Positions 17,899 to 25,646 of a DNA stretch of 64,000 nucleotides are shown in pieces. Positions within the stretch are counted from its first letter, which is position 1, and every line of letters starts with the position of its first letter. The stretch covers positions 1 to 64,000 of the forward strand of contig NZ_JALJZV010000005.1 in NCBI RefSeq assembly GCF_024171535.1, given 5' to 3'. This stretch comes from Flavobacterium sp. HSC-61S13. Its GTDB lineage: Bacteria > Bacteroidota > Bacteroidia > Flavobacteriales > Flavobacteriaceae. A program made the translations under genes and the position numbers. Below the pieces are notes generated by a model. It did not search any database, had not been told where the DNA came from, and saw nothing but the letters and a program-made list of their open reading frames with translations.

Positions 17899-18219
17899 TT
17901 ATAGAGATCCTTCGTTAATGTCGCTGTATACTGCAAATACTATAAAATCATAAATATCATTTTGATCATAATCAGCCACCAATTTAACTTGACTAACAAT
18001 AAATAAATTCGGAATATGAGCATTACTATTTGTAACAATATCATCTAGTAGTTCCAATTCTAATTCTGATGGTGGAGCGAAATAAAATGCTGTCAATAAC
18101 ATTTTATTTTTCTTTAAATCAATTTCGAGGTAAATTCTATTTAAATTATTAGTTATTTTAAAAACTAAAAACCTTAAAACAATTAAGTATAAATCGAATT
18201 TTTTTTGTTCTTCTGTCAT
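17899..18219 (-). CDS. small cassette protein, possible immunity protein
   Basis: I do not recognise the family with certainty. The 106-residue protein (ATG at 18219) is soluble, acidic, has no signal peptide and shows a hydrophobic core pattern with ELELELLDDI and YDFIVFAVYSD near the end, as in many small immunity proteins of polymorphic toxin systems. It is the last cassette of the array, lying between elements R0 and R1, and would be expressed from R1. The immunity role is inferred from context only. Confidence 0.6.
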   Translation of the reverse strand: MTEEQKKFDLYLIVLRFLVFKITNNLNRIYLEIDLKKNKMLLTAFYFAPPSELELELLDDIVTNSNAHIPNLFIVSQVKLVADYDQNDIYDFIVFAVYSDINEGSL

Positions 18220-18276
18220 ATTCAATTATTTAAACGTTGTTGAACTTGGATGAACAGGAACAACTGTAGAAGATTT

Positions 18277-18614
18277 CCCCTGCTACACCGCTACCGCACG
18301 AAATGTAATTCGACGAAGTCAATCCTTTCGTCTGGTAATTAAAGACTTTACCATACCAACTGAAATTCGACGAAATCAATCCCTCATGTGGCAAAACTAA
18401 CTATATTAATCTATTTTCATCAAAAGAGGAGTATTATTAAGAAGAAACCTTATTATATTTTGACAAAGTTGAACCACATACTTTTATAGATAAACTGCCT
18501 TTTTAAACACAAAAATCCCAACATAATTGAGAGTTTTTGTATAATATAGACCACGCGAGAGGACTCACGCGGTAGCCTAGACGGATATATTAAATACTCG
18601 CGCACCGGCGGGGG
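18277..18614 (-). repeat. cassette-array element R1 (with a doubled left end)
   Basis: Same element as R2 but ~60 bp longer, because the left end (CCGCTACCGCACGAAATG..., then GAAATTCGACGAA...CATGTGGCAAA) is partly duplicated at 18285-18395. It contains the terminator hairpin near 18520, the CGCGAG/CTCACGCGG hairpin near 18554 and ends CACCGGCGGGGG at 18614. The doubled end looks like a scar of a lost cassette. Confidence 0.85.
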
Positions 18615-18623
18615 CAATTAACG

Positions 18624-19043
18624 TTACATTTCTTTAACATATATGCCAGAAAAAAAATATTTAAATTTCAGAACATCTTTATTAAATAATCCATCTCCTA
18701 ATACAACATTATTAAAAGGAATTTCAAAAATCACTCCCTCTTCATGTATTGAACTTGGGTACCTATAACTTATATACAAATTTTTCCCAAAAACACTGTC
18801 TAATTTAGGTTGAGAATCCTCTCCCCTTATATTTATTTCTTCTATTATACTATTATTCTCGTCGCATATTTTAAGGTTAATACTTTCTCCAAAGGCTCCT
18901 TGTTCTATTTTATTGAGAGTTATAGTTTTATTCGCTGTACTGTACTCTTGAATTAAACTTATTTTATCAACTTCACAATCACGTTTTTTATCAGAACATG
19001 ATGTAAGCACTGCTAAATACAATATTAAAACATCTAACTTCAT
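18624..19043 (-). CDS. cassette lipoprotein, copy 1 of a duplicated gene
   Basis: The 139-residue protein has a short lipoprotein-type signal (LYLAVLTSC, Cys at residue 16) and then a small beta-rich-looking domain with no family I recognise. A second copy at 25647-26066 differs at only two residues. It is a single-gene cassette between R1 and R2, its stop codon lying 9 bp from the R1 boundary. An envelope immunity protein is one plausible role, by analogy with toxin arrays; nothing in the sequence proves it. Confidence 0.75.
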   Translation of the reverse strand: MKLDVLILYLAVLTSCSDKKRDCEVDKISLIQEYSTANKTITLNKIEQGAFGESINLKICDENNSIIEEINIRGEDSQPKLDSVFGKNLYISYRYPSSIHEEGVIFEIPFNNVVLGDGLFNKDVLKFKYFFSGIYVKEM

Positions 19044-19107
19044 GCTATTATACTTTTAAATATTTTACTAAAGTTTGAATTAAAACTATCTAAAGTTCGG
19101 ATGTAAT

Positions 19108-19382
19108 CCCACGCTGCCGCACGAAATGAAATTCGACAGAGTCAATCCCTTCGTGTGGCAAAGCAATCTATATTAACACATCTATCTCAAAACGCATGTA
19201 ATATACAAAGAAACCTCATTTTATTTTGACAAAACCAGAAGACTTACTTCTATCGATAAACTGCCTTTTTAAACACAAAACTCCCAACATGATTGAGAGT
19301 TTTTCTATTTTATATAGACTACGCGAGAGGACTCGCGCGGTAGCGTAGCCGGATATTTTTAATACTCGCACACCAGCGGGGG
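19108..19382 (-). repeat. cassette-array element R2 (reference copy)
   Basis: Read on the plus strand the order is: boundary (CC)CACGCTG; hairpin GCCGCACGAAA with TTTCGTGTGGC-like partner; promoter-like CAAAGAAA (19206-19213) and CAAA (19230-19233) for leftward transcription; terminator hairpin AAAACTCCCAAC/TTGAGAGTTTT (about 19277-19304); GC-rich hairpin CGCGAG-AGGA-CTCGCG (about 19322-19337); GGTAGCGTAGCC; then ATATTTTTAATACTCGC and the boundary CACCAGCGGGGG. An 81-codon frame across it (19216-19461, minus) is just translated repeat. Confidence 0.88.
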
Positions 19383-19445
19383 ATCCGCTAACGGGTATAC
19401 GCTCAAAAATATACTGATACTCGAATCGTAATACTTTAAATCGTA

Positions 19446-19982
19446 TTAATAAATAACACAAGGATTATCTCTTCCTTTCAATGCGACCTCTAATGAATCT
19501 CTACGAATAACACTCTTCTGATTTATATTCCATTCTGCATTAACTCTATATAGTGTCATTACTTCATTGACACCAGGGTTTTCTGTTTTTCGAAGTACTA
19601 TTGAATCTCGCCCGTAAGAAACTATTTTGTATTTATTATAGCACAACATCTCAATGATACTATCACTTTCCATTTTCCAGATTGGTCTATCTGAATATTG
19701 TGCCAGTCTCTCCCCATTCCTTATACTAATTGAGTAAATTTCACAACGTCCGTCTTTATAAAACAAATAAGAAAGTTTATTCACTATTCCCATTGAATTA
19801 TCTACAGAAAAATGATTCCACATCTCTGCATTATTATTAGTCAAATCATTAATAAATAAGTCAAATTCCCTTTTTTCCTTACAAGAAACGAAGAAACAGA
19901 GAAATAACATAAAGCTAAATCTGCTATTCACTTGGGTTATCAAGTTTTTTGTATTGAAAACCAATTCTTTTATCCATTCCAT
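19446..19982 (-). CDS. cassette lipoprotein, unknown family
   Basis: The 178-residue frame contains a lipobox-like FLCFFVSC. With the ATG at 19982 the signal peptide has an unusually long 24-residue lead, so the internal ATG (MLFLCFFVSC) may be the true start. The mature part is acidic with a beta pattern (GRCEIYSISI, YGRDSIVLRKTE), and I recognise no domain. It is a single-gene cassette between R2 and R3. A periplasm-facing immunity protein or a general secreted lipoprotein are the main options. Confidence 0.7.
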   Translation of the reverse strand: MEWIKELVFNTKNLITQVNSRFSFMLFLCFFVSCKEKREFDLFINDLTNNNAEMWNHFSVDNSMGIVNKLSYLFYKDGRCEIYSISIRNGERLAQYSDRPIWKMESDSIIEMLCYNKYKIVSYGRDSIVLRKTENPGVNEVMTLYRVNAEWNINQKSVIRRDSLEVALKGRDNPCVIY

Positions 19983-20006
19983 CTATTGAAGTTTTAAAAT
20001 TTACCC

Positions 20007-20221
20007 CCCCCGCTGCCACACGAAATAAAATTTGACAGAGTCAATCCTTCCGTGTGGCAAATTTCAATATACTAATATTCTACTCTTAAACCACAAAGAC
20101 CTCATTCTATTTTGACAAAGTTGGAAGACCTACTTTTATCGATAAACTGCCTTTGTAAACACAAAAACTCCCCAACATGATTGAGAGTTTTTCTATTTTA
20201 TATAGACTACGCGAGAGGACT
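20007..20221 (-). repeat. cassette-array element R3 (right end deleted)
   Basis: A normal left boundary, promoter-like part and terminator are present. The element then stops inside the GC-rich hairpin (GCGAGAGGACT at 20221) and joins directly to the CCCCCGCTG boundary of R4. No gene lies between R3 and R4: an empty slot. Confidence 0.87.
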
Positions 20222-20494
20222 CCCCCGCTGCCGCACGAAATGAAATTCGACAGAGTCAATCCTTTCGTGTGGCAAATCAAAATACTAATATTCCTCTTTT
20301 AAAATTCATCTAATATACAAAGAAACCTATTTCTATTTTACCAAAATTGAAACACATGCTTCTATCAATAAACTGTCTTTGTAAACACAAAACGCTCAAC
20401 ATAATTGAGCGTTTTAGTTTTTAAAATAGACCACGCGAGCGGACTCGCGCGGTAGCGTAGCCGGATATTTTTAATACTCACACACCAGCGGGGG
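20222..20494 (-). repeat. cassette-array element R4
   Basis: Complete copy: CCCCCGCTGCCGCACG boundary and hairpin, AATATACAAAGAAACC, a variant terminator stem (CGCTCAAC...GTTGAGCG type), CGCGAGCGGACTCGCG hairpin, and end CACCAGCGGGGG. The terminator stem bases differ from R2 yet still pair, which is compensatory change and supports a real RNA hairpin. Confidence 0.87.
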
Positions 20495-20504
20495 AGTACT
20501 ATTT

Positions 20505-21131
20505 TTACATTGAAAAACTTGTCTGCTCATCTTCAAAAAAAGAATTGCCTAATATTTCGAAAAACTCCTTATGCTGTGGATATTTCTTCATATATATAGC
20601 TCCCTGTTTCAAAAACTCTTCTTTAGAAAGCACTTTAGATTTAATAAAAAACAAATCATAGAAAACCTCTTCTTTAAAAACATTTTCTTGCTCTTGATAC
20701 TTTTCAATCGCTTCTAAACTTTTTGAAAAGTATTTCTCTCTACAATTAACATCGTTATGACATAAAAAACCTTGAGCCAAGTTTAAATACATTTCTTTTG
20801 TATAAGTCATTTTAAAATCCTTTTCTTCTAGACTATTTACAAAAAGAAATAATTCCTTATATTTTCCTAATCCTAATAAAATTTCAATTTTTAAATCAAC
20901 GGATTGAATCCTTCTATCTAAACATTTAATTGAAATTTCTAAATATTCCAAAGCTTCTAATAGATTTCCCTCTCTACTTTCTTCTAGTAAATATGAACTA
21001 TTTATTTTTTTTACAGCATTTGAAAATGATTCCTTACATAATTTCTCTTCTGTCTCCTGTCCTTTACACTTAACATTTAGTAAAAATGTAATAAACAACA
21101 GTATACATATTCCTTTTCTTTTATATAACAT
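20505..21131 (-). CDS. exported cassette protein with TPR-like helices
   Basis: The 208-residue protein starts with a basic n-region and a hydrophobic stretch (GICILLFITFLL), so it is probably exported. The Cys in NVKCKG is a poor lipobox because of the Lys before it. The rest is helical, with repeating patterns such as LLEALEYLEISIK and YLNLAQGFLCHNDV that resemble degenerate tetratricopeptide repeats. I recognise no specific family. It is a one-gene cassette between R4 and R5. Confidence 0.72.
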   Translation of the reverse strand: MLYKRKGICILLFITFLLNVKCKGQETEEKLCKESFSNAVKKINSSYLLEESREGNLLEALEYLEISIKCLDRRIQSVDLKIEILLGLGKYKELFLFVNSLEEKDFKMTYTKEMYLNLAQGFLCHNDVNCREKYFSKSLEAIEKYQEQENVFKEEVFYDLFFIKSKVLSKEEFLKQGAIYMKKYPQHKEFFEILGNSFFEDEQTSFSM

Positions 21132-21219
21132 ATGATTCTTTATTTACTTTTAGGACTGAAAGGTGGATAACTATGGTTATATTTTAATGGATATAGTCCC
21201 ATCCGAAAAAGAGGAGTTG

Positions 21220-21491
21220 CCCCGCTACCGCACGAATCCCCGCTGCCGCACGAATCCTTTCGTGTGGCAAAATTCAACATACTAATATTCCTCTCATAAA
21301 ACGCAAGTAATATACAAAGAAACCTAATTCTATTTTGACAAACTTGAAACACATGCTTTTATCGACAAACCGCCTTTGTAAACACAAAACTCCCCAATGT
21401 GATGGAGAGTTTTGTATGTATTATAGACTACGCGAGAGGACTGGCGTGGTAGCGTATCCAGACATTTTTAATACTCGCGCACCAGCGGGGG
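21220..21491 (-). repeat. cassette-array element R5 (tandem left boundary)
   Basis: The left end is present twice in tandem, CCCCGCTACCGCACGAAT then CCCCGCTGCCGCACGAAT, directly followed by CCTTTCGTGTGGCAAA. This is the short-loop version of the hairpin: the ~20 nt found inside the loop of R2 are missing. Promoter-like part, terminator (CTCCCCAATGTGATGGAGAG type), GC hairpin and CACCAGCGGGGG end are all present. A 70-codon frame at 21140-21352 is repeat translation only. Confidence 0.87.
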
Positions 21492-21496
21492 TTTAA

Positions 21497-21880
21497 CTAT
21501 GAATAATTCTCTAATTCTTCCTTCAAATCATTTGCAAATTCATCTAAATTTACTACAAAACCTGTCCTATCGTATACAGGAAATACATTTATCAGATAAT
21601 TAGAGTTAGCTATTATATCAAATATTTCATTTTCTAAATCATCAAAATTTAGTTCCTTTATAAGGAACGACTCCCATCCACTAGTCTTACATAAATTCAC
21701 AAACTCTTTAGATGACCACATCGGAAATAACTCTTGATTATCAACCGTAGAAGTAATATATCTATTGTTAGTGTCTACAAGTGTATAAACCAGCTCACTA
21801 TCGGCAATCTTTTTTATAAAATATTTATATCTTTCAAAAGGCTGTAAAGATGATACAGCTTCTATTTCTTTTGTATGCAT
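21497..21880 (-). CDS. DUF2750 protein, probable immunity partner of the upstream toxin tip
   Basis: The 127-residue protein matches the DUF2750 pattern as I know it: RYKYFIKKIADSELVYTL, LFPMWSSKEF, a GWESF segment, INVFPVYDRTGFVVN and a C-terminal DLKEELE. DUF2750 genes are often single small genes of unknown activity and occur beside polymorphic toxins. Here the gene starts 9 bp after the stop of a probable Ntox8 toxin tip, the usual toxin-immunity order, so an immunity role is a reasonable inference. Confidence 0.75.
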   Translation of the reverse strand: MHTKEIEAVSSLQPFERYKYFIKKIADSELVYTLVDTNNRYITSTVDNQELFPMWSSKEFVNLCKTSGWESFLIKELNFDDLENEIFDIIANSNYLINVFPVYDRTGFVVNLDEFANDLKEELENYS

Positions 21881-21889
21881 AATTTATAT

Positions 21890-22261
21890 TTATTGTATAG
21901 GTCTTTCTTTATTTCTCTTTCCGTTGTTATCATATTTGTGCTGATTTCTATGATCCTTCCTATTCTGTAAATTAGAATGTTTATAGGAATATCCTTTAGC
22001 TGCTTCTCGACCTCTTTCATGAGCTAGATCTCTACCAGGACGATTCCTCATAGATGTTCTTTTTCCTCTATCAATTTGATTTTTCTCTTGCTTTAACCAC
22101 CCCTTATCAGATTTACCAAGCTTAGGCTCAGTCATTAACTCAGCTAATCGTTCTTGTTTACCAGATCTTCCTTGCTTTAATAATGCTTTTGCGTTATCAG
22201 CCGACTTAGCACCATCAATAGCTTTTTCTATCGTTTTGACGTGTTTTCCCCGTTGCCGCAC
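21890..22261 (-). CDS. orphan polymorphic toxin tip, probable Ntox8 domain
   Basis: The 123-residue frame is very basic and polar. Its second half (NRPGRDLAHERGREAAKG, YSYKHSNLQ, HRNQHKYDNNGKRNK) fits the polymorphic toxin type 8 (Ntox8) pattern I know from RHS and WapA C-termini, a predicted nuclease. There is no signal peptide and no RHS core, so it is a detached C-terminal module. The only start is a GTG that lies inside the boundary of element R6 (GTGCGGCAACGGGG), so the coding part begins directly at the cassette edge. It may not be translated until joined to an RHS gene. Confidence 0.6.
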   Translation of the reverse strand: MRQRGKHVKTIEKAIDGAKSADNAKALLKQGRSGKQERLAELMTEPKLGKSDKGWLKQEKNQIDRGKRTSMRNRPGRDLAHERGREAAKGYSYKHSNLQNRKDHRNQHKYDNNGKRNKERPIQ

Positions 22262-22467
22262 GGATCCTTTCGTGTGGCAAAATTCAACATACTAATATTC
22301 CTCTCATAAAACGCAAGTAATATACAAAGAAACCTAATTCTATTTTGACAATTTTGAAACTCATGCTTTTATCGATAAACTGCCTTTGTAAACACAAAAC
22401 TCCCAATATTATTGAGAGTTTGTGTATTTAATATAGACCACGCGAGCGGACTCACGCGATAGCGGGG
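22248..22467 (-). repeat. cassette-array element R6 (short right end)
   Basis: Left boundary CCCCGTTGCCGCACGGAT with short-loop hairpin, promoter-like part, terminator AACTCCCAATATTATTGAGAGTT and GC hairpin are present. The ~40-bp right-end unit (ATATTTTTAATACTCGCGCACCAGC) is absent, so the boundary GGGG follows the inner GATAGCG site directly. It separates the RHS/lipoprotein cassette from the toxin tip/DUF2750 cassette. Confidence 0.87.
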
Positions 22468-22494
22468 AAATTACCATATTACTTAGTACCAATT

Positions 22495-22908
22495 TCATTT
22501 TACAAACTGCCTATAAACTGCTACTTCTAATCGATCATTCTTGTATAATCTTCCACCGTCATTGCTCCATATAATAACACCATCATAAACTGTATAGTTT
22601 ATTGTGTAAAAATGATGCTTTTGTCCTTCACTAAAAATCACATCAAAAAAACCATAACTTACTTTCAGATTCACGGCACCCCTATCTAATATTGGTTCCA
22701 TGTAGCTAAACGTATTAATTATTTCTTCAATTTGTTTCGTATCCTTTATTACTATGTTTCCTTTACTCAGTTTATCATAACTACAATCAACTTTATTAAT
22801 AATCTCAATCTCATCAACTTTTGTGACTTCTATTTTTGATGCTTTTGAATTCCGCTCTGCACAAGAATATAAGCAAATTATTATATATATATATATTACG
22901 TTTTTCAT
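22495..22908 (-). CDS. lipoprotein next to the RHS tip, candidate immunity protein
   Basis: The ATG at 22908 (MKNVIYIYIIICLYSC) gives 137 residues with a clean lipoprotein signal (Cys 16); a longer frame starting at 22968 overlaps the RHS gene and is not needed. It begins 4 bp after the RHS stop codon, the tight spacing expected of a toxin-immunity pair. The mature domain has an alternating pattern (VNLKVSYGFFDVIF, KHHFYTINYTVYDG) suggesting beta sheet. I recognise no family. Being an envelope lipoprotein, it would guard against a toxin acting in the periplasm or membrane. Confidence 0.72.
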   Translation of the reverse strand: MKNVIYIYIIICLYSCAERNSKASKIEVTKVDEIEIINKVDCSYDKLSKGNIVIKDTKQIEEIINTFSYMEPILDRGAVNLKVSYGFFDVIFSEGQKHHFYTINYTVYDGVIIWSNDGGRLYKNDRLEVAVYRQFVK

Positions 22909-22912
22909 GATA

Positions 22913-24814
22913 TTATTTTTTAGGGTTTTTAAGAGTAGATTGGAGGATTGTACTTGTAATTGAAGCACTTGCTCCAGCCTTAAAAGAAGAATAACCAGTA
23001 CCTAGTGAAACACCATACATTGTTGGTGTCCAATCAAACATATTTTTGACTCCCATACTAAGTGAACCATTAATAGGTCCATACCCCCCTGAAAGATTTA
23101 TGGAATATCCAGTTACACTATTTCGGTTAAATTTATTTTTCTCTGTCGGCGAAGCAAAAATTGCTCCTATTTCAACACCTCCACCAATAGAAATTCCTAG
23201 AGATGGAGAAGGCCCATCAGTACTATACTGAAAAATTCCCTCGGCATCTTTCCCTGTCAAAAAAGCCACCATACTAGTATTTCCACTAATACCTCCTCCT
23301 GCAACAATACTCCCTCCTAAACTAATTGAAATAGCATCTGCTTTTCCCAAAATAGTTTCAAATATTTGGATTTGCTTATCTATTCCATTTATTTCTATTG
23401 GCTTGAATTCATTTTCTCTATTTGTTATTGGATCATGAGTAGGAATAATCGGTATTTGAGTGTCAATCATCACATCTATTAATTCAGTTTTAACGACAAC
23501 AATAGGTTTCAATTCGCCTGTAGAAAGATTTTTTCCCCGAATTATAATGTCATCATTCTCAACTGCCATCATTCCATCAGGATCAATAAATCTGACAGGG
23601 TTATTTAGGACATATGTATATGGACTGAACCTTCTCGAAACCTCCGCTAAGGGATCCACGTTCATCCATCTCCCTAGTGCCGCATCATAATTCCGAGCAC
23701 CGTAATCATATAACCCAAGCCCCAGCTCGTCTTGGAACTCCTTGCCGTTGTACTTATACTGCTCCGCGGCTTTATTTGCCGATTGCGCAACTGCGGCATT
23801 GTCTCCTTGATGTTGCAGTCCAAATGGATAATAGTTATTTTCACTTAAAACCTCGTCCTGAGACACTAATCCATCGCCATTGGTATCCGAGTAACTCAAT
23901 CGAACGTTTCCGAGATGATCTTTGTACTGATAAACGTATTTATTGGTTTGCGCATTGTAATAACCCTCTGCAGTTGGAAAAAACTGCAATTGACCGTTTT
24001 CATACTGAAAACCTCCCAGATAATCTGTAGTGGTACTAACACCACTAGTTGGAGTAACGATCTTTTGCACTTTAGCCCCTACAGCATTGTAAATATAATT
24101 AATTTTTCCACCAGTGATGGTGATTTCTGTAGGTAAATTTAGGTGGTTGTATTTGATGTCGGTAATCCCTTTGTTTTTGTCGGTAATCATATTTCCAAAA
24201 CCGTCATAGGTATAATCGATTCCACTGTGACTCCCCTTTCTAAAGCCAGCGGCATTAGCAGTTGCATCGGTAACAGTTTGCAATTGATTGCCTTCATAGG
24301 AGTACTGCAAGTCATCAATTTCTATAACGTTATTTAATACCGGTGCACCGTTGCGTTTTAAGGTTATTATATTCCCATTTTTATCGTAGGTCAACTTTTC
24401 ATTATAGGCATTAGCCATCCCCGTAATCATACCTGGATACTGAAAAGTGGCATTTTTTAATCGATTTAAATCGTCGTAATCATATTTATAAACGCTTTTA
24501 ATATTGCTTTTGGCGGTACGCCAAATTTGTTGCCTAATATTACCATTAAACAATGGCTTAATTTCGTCCGTAGGTGTCGGATTACTTCCCGGCACACTGT
24601 TGTCTGTTCCAAATTTATTATAATTAAGCTTTAAGGAAAACAAATTGGGATTTACTAACTGACTATTATCGACATCATTTATTTGTGTCAGCCATCCCCG
24701 AATGTTGTAGGTAAAAATTACTCTTTGCAAAAAAGTTGATGTACCGTGTAGAGCGCCAACCTCTTTACCAACCAAGGTATTAATATTGTCATAAATATTT
24801 TTAGTCAAAATCAC
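22913..24814 (-). CDS. RHS-repeat protein, 5'-truncated, with variable C-terminal tip
   Basis: The 633-residue frame has YD-type repeats (residues about 100-270) and the RHS-associated core (about 295-415: YKDHLGNVRLSYSDTNGDG, YYPFGLQHQG, YKYNGKEFQDELGL, YDYGARNYDAALGRWMNVDP, NNPVRFIDPDGM). After DPDGM comes a 218-residue glycine- and serine-rich tip with no nuclease motif that I recognise. Full-length flavobacterial RHS proteins are about twice as long and have a signal peptide; here both are missing. The reading frame is open leftwards of the GTG start to the CAGCGGGG boundary of R7 (giving VEHTHKVDAGDK before VILTKN), so the gene was cut at the cassette edge. It may be silent or a donor of tips. 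Confidence 0.88.
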   Translation of the reverse strand: MILTKNIYDNINTLVGKEVGALHGTSTFLQRVIFTYNIRGWLTQINDVDNSQLVNPNLFSLKLNYNKFGTDNSVPGSNPTPTDEIKPLFNGNIRQQIWRTAKSNIKSVYKYDYDDLNRLKNATFQYPGMITGMANAYNEKLTYDKNGNIITLKRNGAPVLNNVIEIDDLQYSYEGNQLQTVTDATANAAGFRKGSHSGIDYTYDGFGNMITDKNKGITDIKYNHLNLPTEITITGGKINYIYNAVGAKVQKIVTPTSGVSTTTDYLGGFQYENGQLQFFPTAEGYYNAQTNKYVYQYKDHLGNVRLSYSDTNGDGLVSQDEVLSENNYYPFGLQHQGDNAAVAQSANKAAEQYKYNGKEFQDELGLGLYDYGARNYDAALGRWMNVDPLAEVSRRFSPYTYVLNNPVRFIDPDGMMAVENDDIIIRGKNLSTGELKPIVVVKTELIDVMIDTQIPIIPTHDPITNRENEFKPIEINGIDKQIQIFETILGKADAISISLGGSIVAGGGISGNTSMVAFLTGKDAEGIFQYSTDGPSPSLGISIGGGVEIGAIFASPTEKNKFNRNSVTGYSINLSGGYGPINGSLSMGVKNMFDWTPTMYGVSLGTGYSSFKAGASASITSTILQSTLKNPKK

Positions 24815-24849
24815 TTTATCTCCAGCATCAACTTTATGTGTGTGTTCTA

Positions 24850-25103
24850 CCCCGCTGCCGCACGAATCCTTTCGTGTGGCAAAACTAACTATATTAACAC
24901 ATCTATCTCAAAACGCATGTAATATACAAAGAAACCTCATTTTATTTTGACAAAACCAGAAGACTTACTTCTATCGATAAACTGCCTTTTTAAACACAAA
25001 ACTCCCCAATGTGATGGAGAGTTTTGTATGTATTATAGACCACGCGAGAGGACTCGCGCGGTAGCGTATCCGAACATTTTTAATACTCGCGCACCAATGG
25101 GGG
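24850..25103 (-). repeat. cassette-array element R7
   Basis: CCCCGCTGCCGCACGAAT boundary with the short-loop hairpin (partner TTTCGTGTGGC), AATATACAAAGAAACCTC promoter-like part, terminator with CTCCCCAATGTGATGGAGAG, CGCGAGAGGACTCGCG hairpin, end CACCAATGGGGG. Its left boundary is the exact 5' limit of the truncated RHS gene. Confidence 0.87.
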
Positions 25104-25116
25104 TAATCAAATTCAG

Positions 25117-25308
25117 CTAAAACAAAATTCTATAAAACATTACCAATCCCAATAGAAAAAGACCAGTTCCTCCAGCATATCCCTTTAAGTGCATTACATA
25201 ACTCGTTGTTACGGTTTTATTTTTATTCTTTTCATCTTTAAGAGTCATTAAAAACAACAAAATACCTCCCACCACTAAGATTATTGCCAAAAATATATCT
25301 CTCATCAT
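25117..25308 (-). CDS. small membrane protein in its own cassette
   Basis: The 63-residue protein has two predicted membrane helices (about residues 4-21 and 45-62) joined by a charged loop (LKDEKNKNK). No family is recognised. It occupies a cassette alone between R7 and R8. Either Met 1 or Met 2 could be the start. Small two-helix proteins can be immunity factors against membrane-active toxins, but that is only a contextual guess. Confidence 0.62.
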   Translation of the reverse strand: MMRDIFLAIILVVGGILLFLMTLKDEKNKNKTVTTSYVMHLKGYAGGTGLFLLGLVMFYRILF

Positions 25309-25362
25309 TTTTTATTTTGTTCATTAATTACTCTTTGAGCTCCTGTCGCTTTTAATGAAGCT

Positions 25363-25637
25363 CCTCCACTGCCGCACGAAATGAAATTCGACAGAGTCAA
25401 TCCCTTCGTGTGGCAAAGCAATCTATATTAACGGATCTATCTCAAAAAGCATGTAATATACGAAGAAACCTCATTCTATTTTGACAAAGTCAGTAGACCC
25501 GCTTTTATCGATAAACTGCCTTTTTAAACACAAAACTCCCAACATGATTGAGAGTTTTTCTATTTTATATAGACTACGCGAGAGGACTCGCGCGGTAGCG
25601 TAGTGGGATATTTTTAATACTCGAGCATCAGCGGGGG
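25363..25637 (-). repeat. cassette-array element R8
   Basis: Complete long-loop copy: CCTCCACTGCCGCACG boundary, hairpin with GAAATTCGACAGAGTCAATCC in the loop, promoter-like part (here ACGAAGAAACC), terminator, CGCGAGAGGACTCGCG hairpin and CATCAGCGGGGG end. Confidence 0.87.
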
Positions 25638-25646
25638 CAATTAACG

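Noticed and set aside
19216..19461. 81-codon frame across element R2, and the 70-codon frame at 21140-21352
   Set aside because: Both lie largely inside the non-coding array element and cover its promoter and terminator hairpins; the frame is not kept in the other copies.
21890..22261. Ribosomal-protein-like or DNA-binding protein because of its strong basic charge
   Set aside because: The second half fits a polymorphic toxin tip better and the gene is followed by a DUF2750 gene inside a toxin array.
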